Notes under the pieces: generated by a model | Seen by the model: the letters and a program-made list of their open reading frames with translations, nothing else | Told to the model about the DNA's origin: nothing | The model's database searches: none | Position numbers and translations under genes: made by a program | NCBI GenBank assembly: GCA_025935445.1 | Contig: JAICVG010000072.1 | Span: 1 to 6,165 of the forward strand | Source of the DNA: Nitrososphaera sp. | GTDB lineage: Archaea > Thermoproteota > Nitrososphaeria > Nitrososphaerales > Nitrososphaeraceae | DNA: 6,165 bases | Reading direction: 5' to 3' | In this document: positions 4,361 to 6,165 of the stretch, in pieces | How the letters are laid out: the number at the start of each line of letters is the position of its first letter | Position numbering within the stretch: the first letter of the stretch is position 1

Positions 4361-6165
4361 TTGGTAGCAAAAGGGAGGATTGTTTGGATTAGTGGACCAG
4401 CGGTTAGGGCAGACGGCATGTCTACGGCAAAAATGTACGAAACTGTTGAGGTAGGCGAGTCAAAGCTCATTGGCGAAGTAATCAGATTAACTGGCGACAT
4501 CGCATTTATTCAAGTATATGAGTCAACATCTGGCTTAAAGCCAGGTGAGCCTGTTACGGGCACTGGTCAGCCGCTTTCAGTGCTACTAGGCCCGGGAATC
4601 ATTGGCAAGATCTACGATGGCATTCAACGACCATTGGACGAGATTGCAGCCAAATCGGGTGCCTACATTGGCAGAGGCGTGATGACAAGCCCAGTTGATA
4701 TGAAAAAGAAATATACGTTCAAGCCCAGTGTGAAAAAAGACGATCAAGTAGGCCCTGGATCGATCCTAGGAACAGTAGAAGAAACACCTCTTTTGACTCA
4801 TCGCATCTTAGTTCCACCAAATCATCCGGGCGGCAAGATAACCGATATTGCAAGTGAGGGCGATTATGATATTGAGCACATAATCGCAACCACTGAAAAA
4901 GGTGGTGGCGAAAAAGTTCAGCTAAAAATGTATCACAAGTGGCCGGTAAGAAAGCCAAGGCCGTATGCTGCGCGCTACGACCCAACAGTTCCGCTCGTGA
5001 CAGGTCAGCGAGTCATTGACACCTACTTCCCGATTGCAAAGGGCGGAACCGGCGCAATTCCAGGTGGCTTTGGCACGGGCAAGACTGTGACGTTGCACCA
5101 AATCGCCAAATGGGCAGATTCTAAGGTAGTCGTATACATTGGCTGCGGCGAACGCGGCAACGAAATGACAGAAGTGCTTGTCGAGTTCCCGCATCTTATT
5201 GACCCCCGATCTGGTCGGCCGCTCATGGAGAGGACAGTGCTTGTGGCAAACACAAGTAATATGCCGGTGGCTGCAAGGGAAGCATCGATCTATACAGGCG
5301 TGACAATTGCAGAGTACTACCGCGACATGGGTTACGATGTTGTGCTTGTAGCTGACTCAACGAGTCGATGGGCTGAGGCACTCCGCGAAATGTCAGGGCG
5401 TCTTGAAGAGATGCCCGCAGAGGAAGGCTACCCGTCGTACCTCGCTTCAAGGCTTGCAGAATTTTACGAAAGAGCAGGCAGGGTAAGGGCGCTTGGCTCC
5501 CCAGAGAGAGCTGGGTCTGTCACTCTAGTAGGCGCAGTTTCCCCATCAGGTGCAGATTTTACCGAGCCAGTGACGACACATACCATCAGGTTCATCAAGA
5601 CCTTTTGGGCGCTTGATACAAGACTTGCGTATTCAAGGCACTACCCATCGATTAACTGGATGCAATCGTATTCCGGCTATCTTGAGGACGTGAGCAAGTG
5701 GTGGAAGGAGAACGTGTCAGGCGAATGGTACAATCTCAGGGCAGAGTCGTACCACGTACTTCAGAGGGAAGACACTCTTAAAGAAATCGTCAGGCTGCTT
5801 GGCCCTGAGGCGCTACCAGACGAAGAAAAACTAGTACTTGAAGTCGCGCGCATGGTCAAGATTGGCATTTTGCAGCAGAACTCTTTCGACAAGATAGACA
5901 CGTACTGCAGCCCTCAAAAGCAAGTCAAGATGGTTGGATTGATGGTCAAGTTCTACAAGGAGGCTCAAAAGGCACTGAAGGCAGGCATCCCGCTTGCAGA
6001 TATTAGGGCGATGCCGATAATCCCGGCTTTGCTGAAATCAAAATTTGAAATACCAGAAGATCAGCTTAACAAATTTGACGAACTAGACAGACAGATAAAC
6101 GAACAATTTCACAAGGCCGCAGCCGCAGGAGGAGAGGGTGCAACAGCAATGACAGAGAAGAAAGA
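4361..6165 (+). CDS. atpA: A-type ATP synthase catalytic subunit A (3' end cut by window)
   Basis: This is the nucleotide-binding catalytic subunit of the A1 head, which makes or hydrolyses ATP as the central stalk turns. The 601 codons present are nearly the whole protein (family usually 580-600), and the frame is still open at the right edge. It starts [15 protein letters not shown], the standard N-terminus of archaeal A subunits, which fixes the TTG start; the next in-frame ATG (4418) would remove the conserved beta-barrel strand. The bulge domain typical of A subunits, absent from B, covers about 115-190. The P-loop is G235-G-F-G-T-G-K241-T242, GERGNE is at 263-268 with E264 as probable catalytic glutamate, and the Walker B region is VVLVADS with D332. 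The signature [20 protein letters not shown] follows. In Pyrococcus the P-loop reads GPFGSGKT, so two positions differ. There is no intein at the P-loop. The tail ([17 protein letters not shown]) is a low-complexity extension. atpA lies 3 nt after atpE; atpB probably follows outside the window. Confidence 0.97.
   Translation, partial: MVAKGRIVWISGPAVRADGMSTAKMYETVEVGESKLIGEVIRLTGDIAFIQVYESTSGLKPGEPVTGTGQPLSVLLGPGIIGKIYDGIQRPLDEIAAKSGAYIGRGVMTSPVDMKKKYTFKPSVKKDDQVGPGSILGTVEETPLLTHRILVPPNHPGGKITDIASEGDYDIEHIIATTEKGGGEKVQLKMYHKWPVRKPRPYAARYDPTVPLVTGQRVIDTYFPIAKGGTGAIPGGFGTGKTVTLHQIAKWADSKVVVYIGCGERGNEMTEVLVEFPHLIDPRSGRPLMERTVLVANTSNMPVAAREASIYTGVTIAEYYRDMGYDVVLVADSTSRWAEALREMSGRLEEMPAEEGYPSYLASRLAEFYERAGRVRALGSPERAGSVTLVGAVSPSGADFTEPVTTHTIRFIKTFWALDTRLAYSRHYPSINWMQSYSGYLEDVSKWWKENVSGEWYNLRAESYHVLQREDTLKEIVRLLGPEALPDEEKLVLEVARMVKIGILQQNSFDKIDTYCSPQKQVKMVGLMVKFYKEAQKALKAGIPLADIRAMPIIPALLKSKFEIPEDQLNKFDELDRQINEQFHKAAAAGGEGATAMTEKK

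Noticed and set aside
5040..5110. Possible intein at the subunit A P-loop, as found in some archaeal AtpA proteins
   Set aside because: The P-loop and flanks read through without interruption, and no splicing-junction residues or extra domain are present.
4051..5450. Minus-strand frames opposite atpE/atpA, the longest 149 codons at 4051-4500
   Set aside because: They are antisense to conserved ATP synthase genes; the 149-codon frame spans the E-A junction but its product is low-complexity Ser/Leu-rich with no motif.

Overview
The window looks like part of a Nitrososphaeria (Thaumarchaeota) chromosome, probably a terrestrial Nitrososphaera-like ammonia oxidiser. The lineage is inferred from protein flavour, not from a search. 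Firmer signs that this is an archaeon are an A-type ATP synthase catalytic subunit, an archaeal RqcH/NEMF-type NFACT protein, a two-CBS plus zinc-ribbon protein and a Mut7-C/zinc-ribbon RNase-like protein. Several AT-rich TATA-like boxes sit about 27-32 nt upstream of start codons, as expected for leaderless transcripts. All five supported genes read left to right.

Layout: positions 1-237 hold no convincing gene; several frames are open at the left edge, and a T7 tract lies at 116-122. Positions 238-2307 encode the NFACT protein RqcH, a ribosome-associated quality-control factor. Positions 2308-2542 are an AT-rich gap with a perfect 20-nt palindrome and promoter-like boxes. Positions 2543-3145 encode the CBS/zinc-ribbon protein. 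The Mut7-C RNase-like gene (3129-3707) starts inside its 3' end. After 29 nt come ATP synthase subunit E (3737-4357) and, 3 nt later, subunit A (from a TTG at 4361, running off the right edge at 6165).

How the genes may work together: E and A are part of one membrane-associated ATP synthase, E as peripheral stalk and A as the catalytic nucleotide-binding subunit. The CBS and Mut7-C genes overlap and are probably translationally coupled. CBS pairs commonly bind adenine nucleotides, so a nucleotide-sensing protein lies between an RQC factor, a putative RNase and the ATP synthase. Whether that is functional or accidental cannot be told from one window.

Nothing here is clearly a new defence or mobile system. 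The most notable points are the Asp-to-Glu changes at both acidic positions of the RqcH tRNA-binding motif, the overlapping CBS/Mut7-C pair beside RqcH, the E-A junction without C and F genes, the G-G-F-G-T-G-K-T P-loop of subunit A, and the TATA-like box lying across the Mut7-C stop codon.
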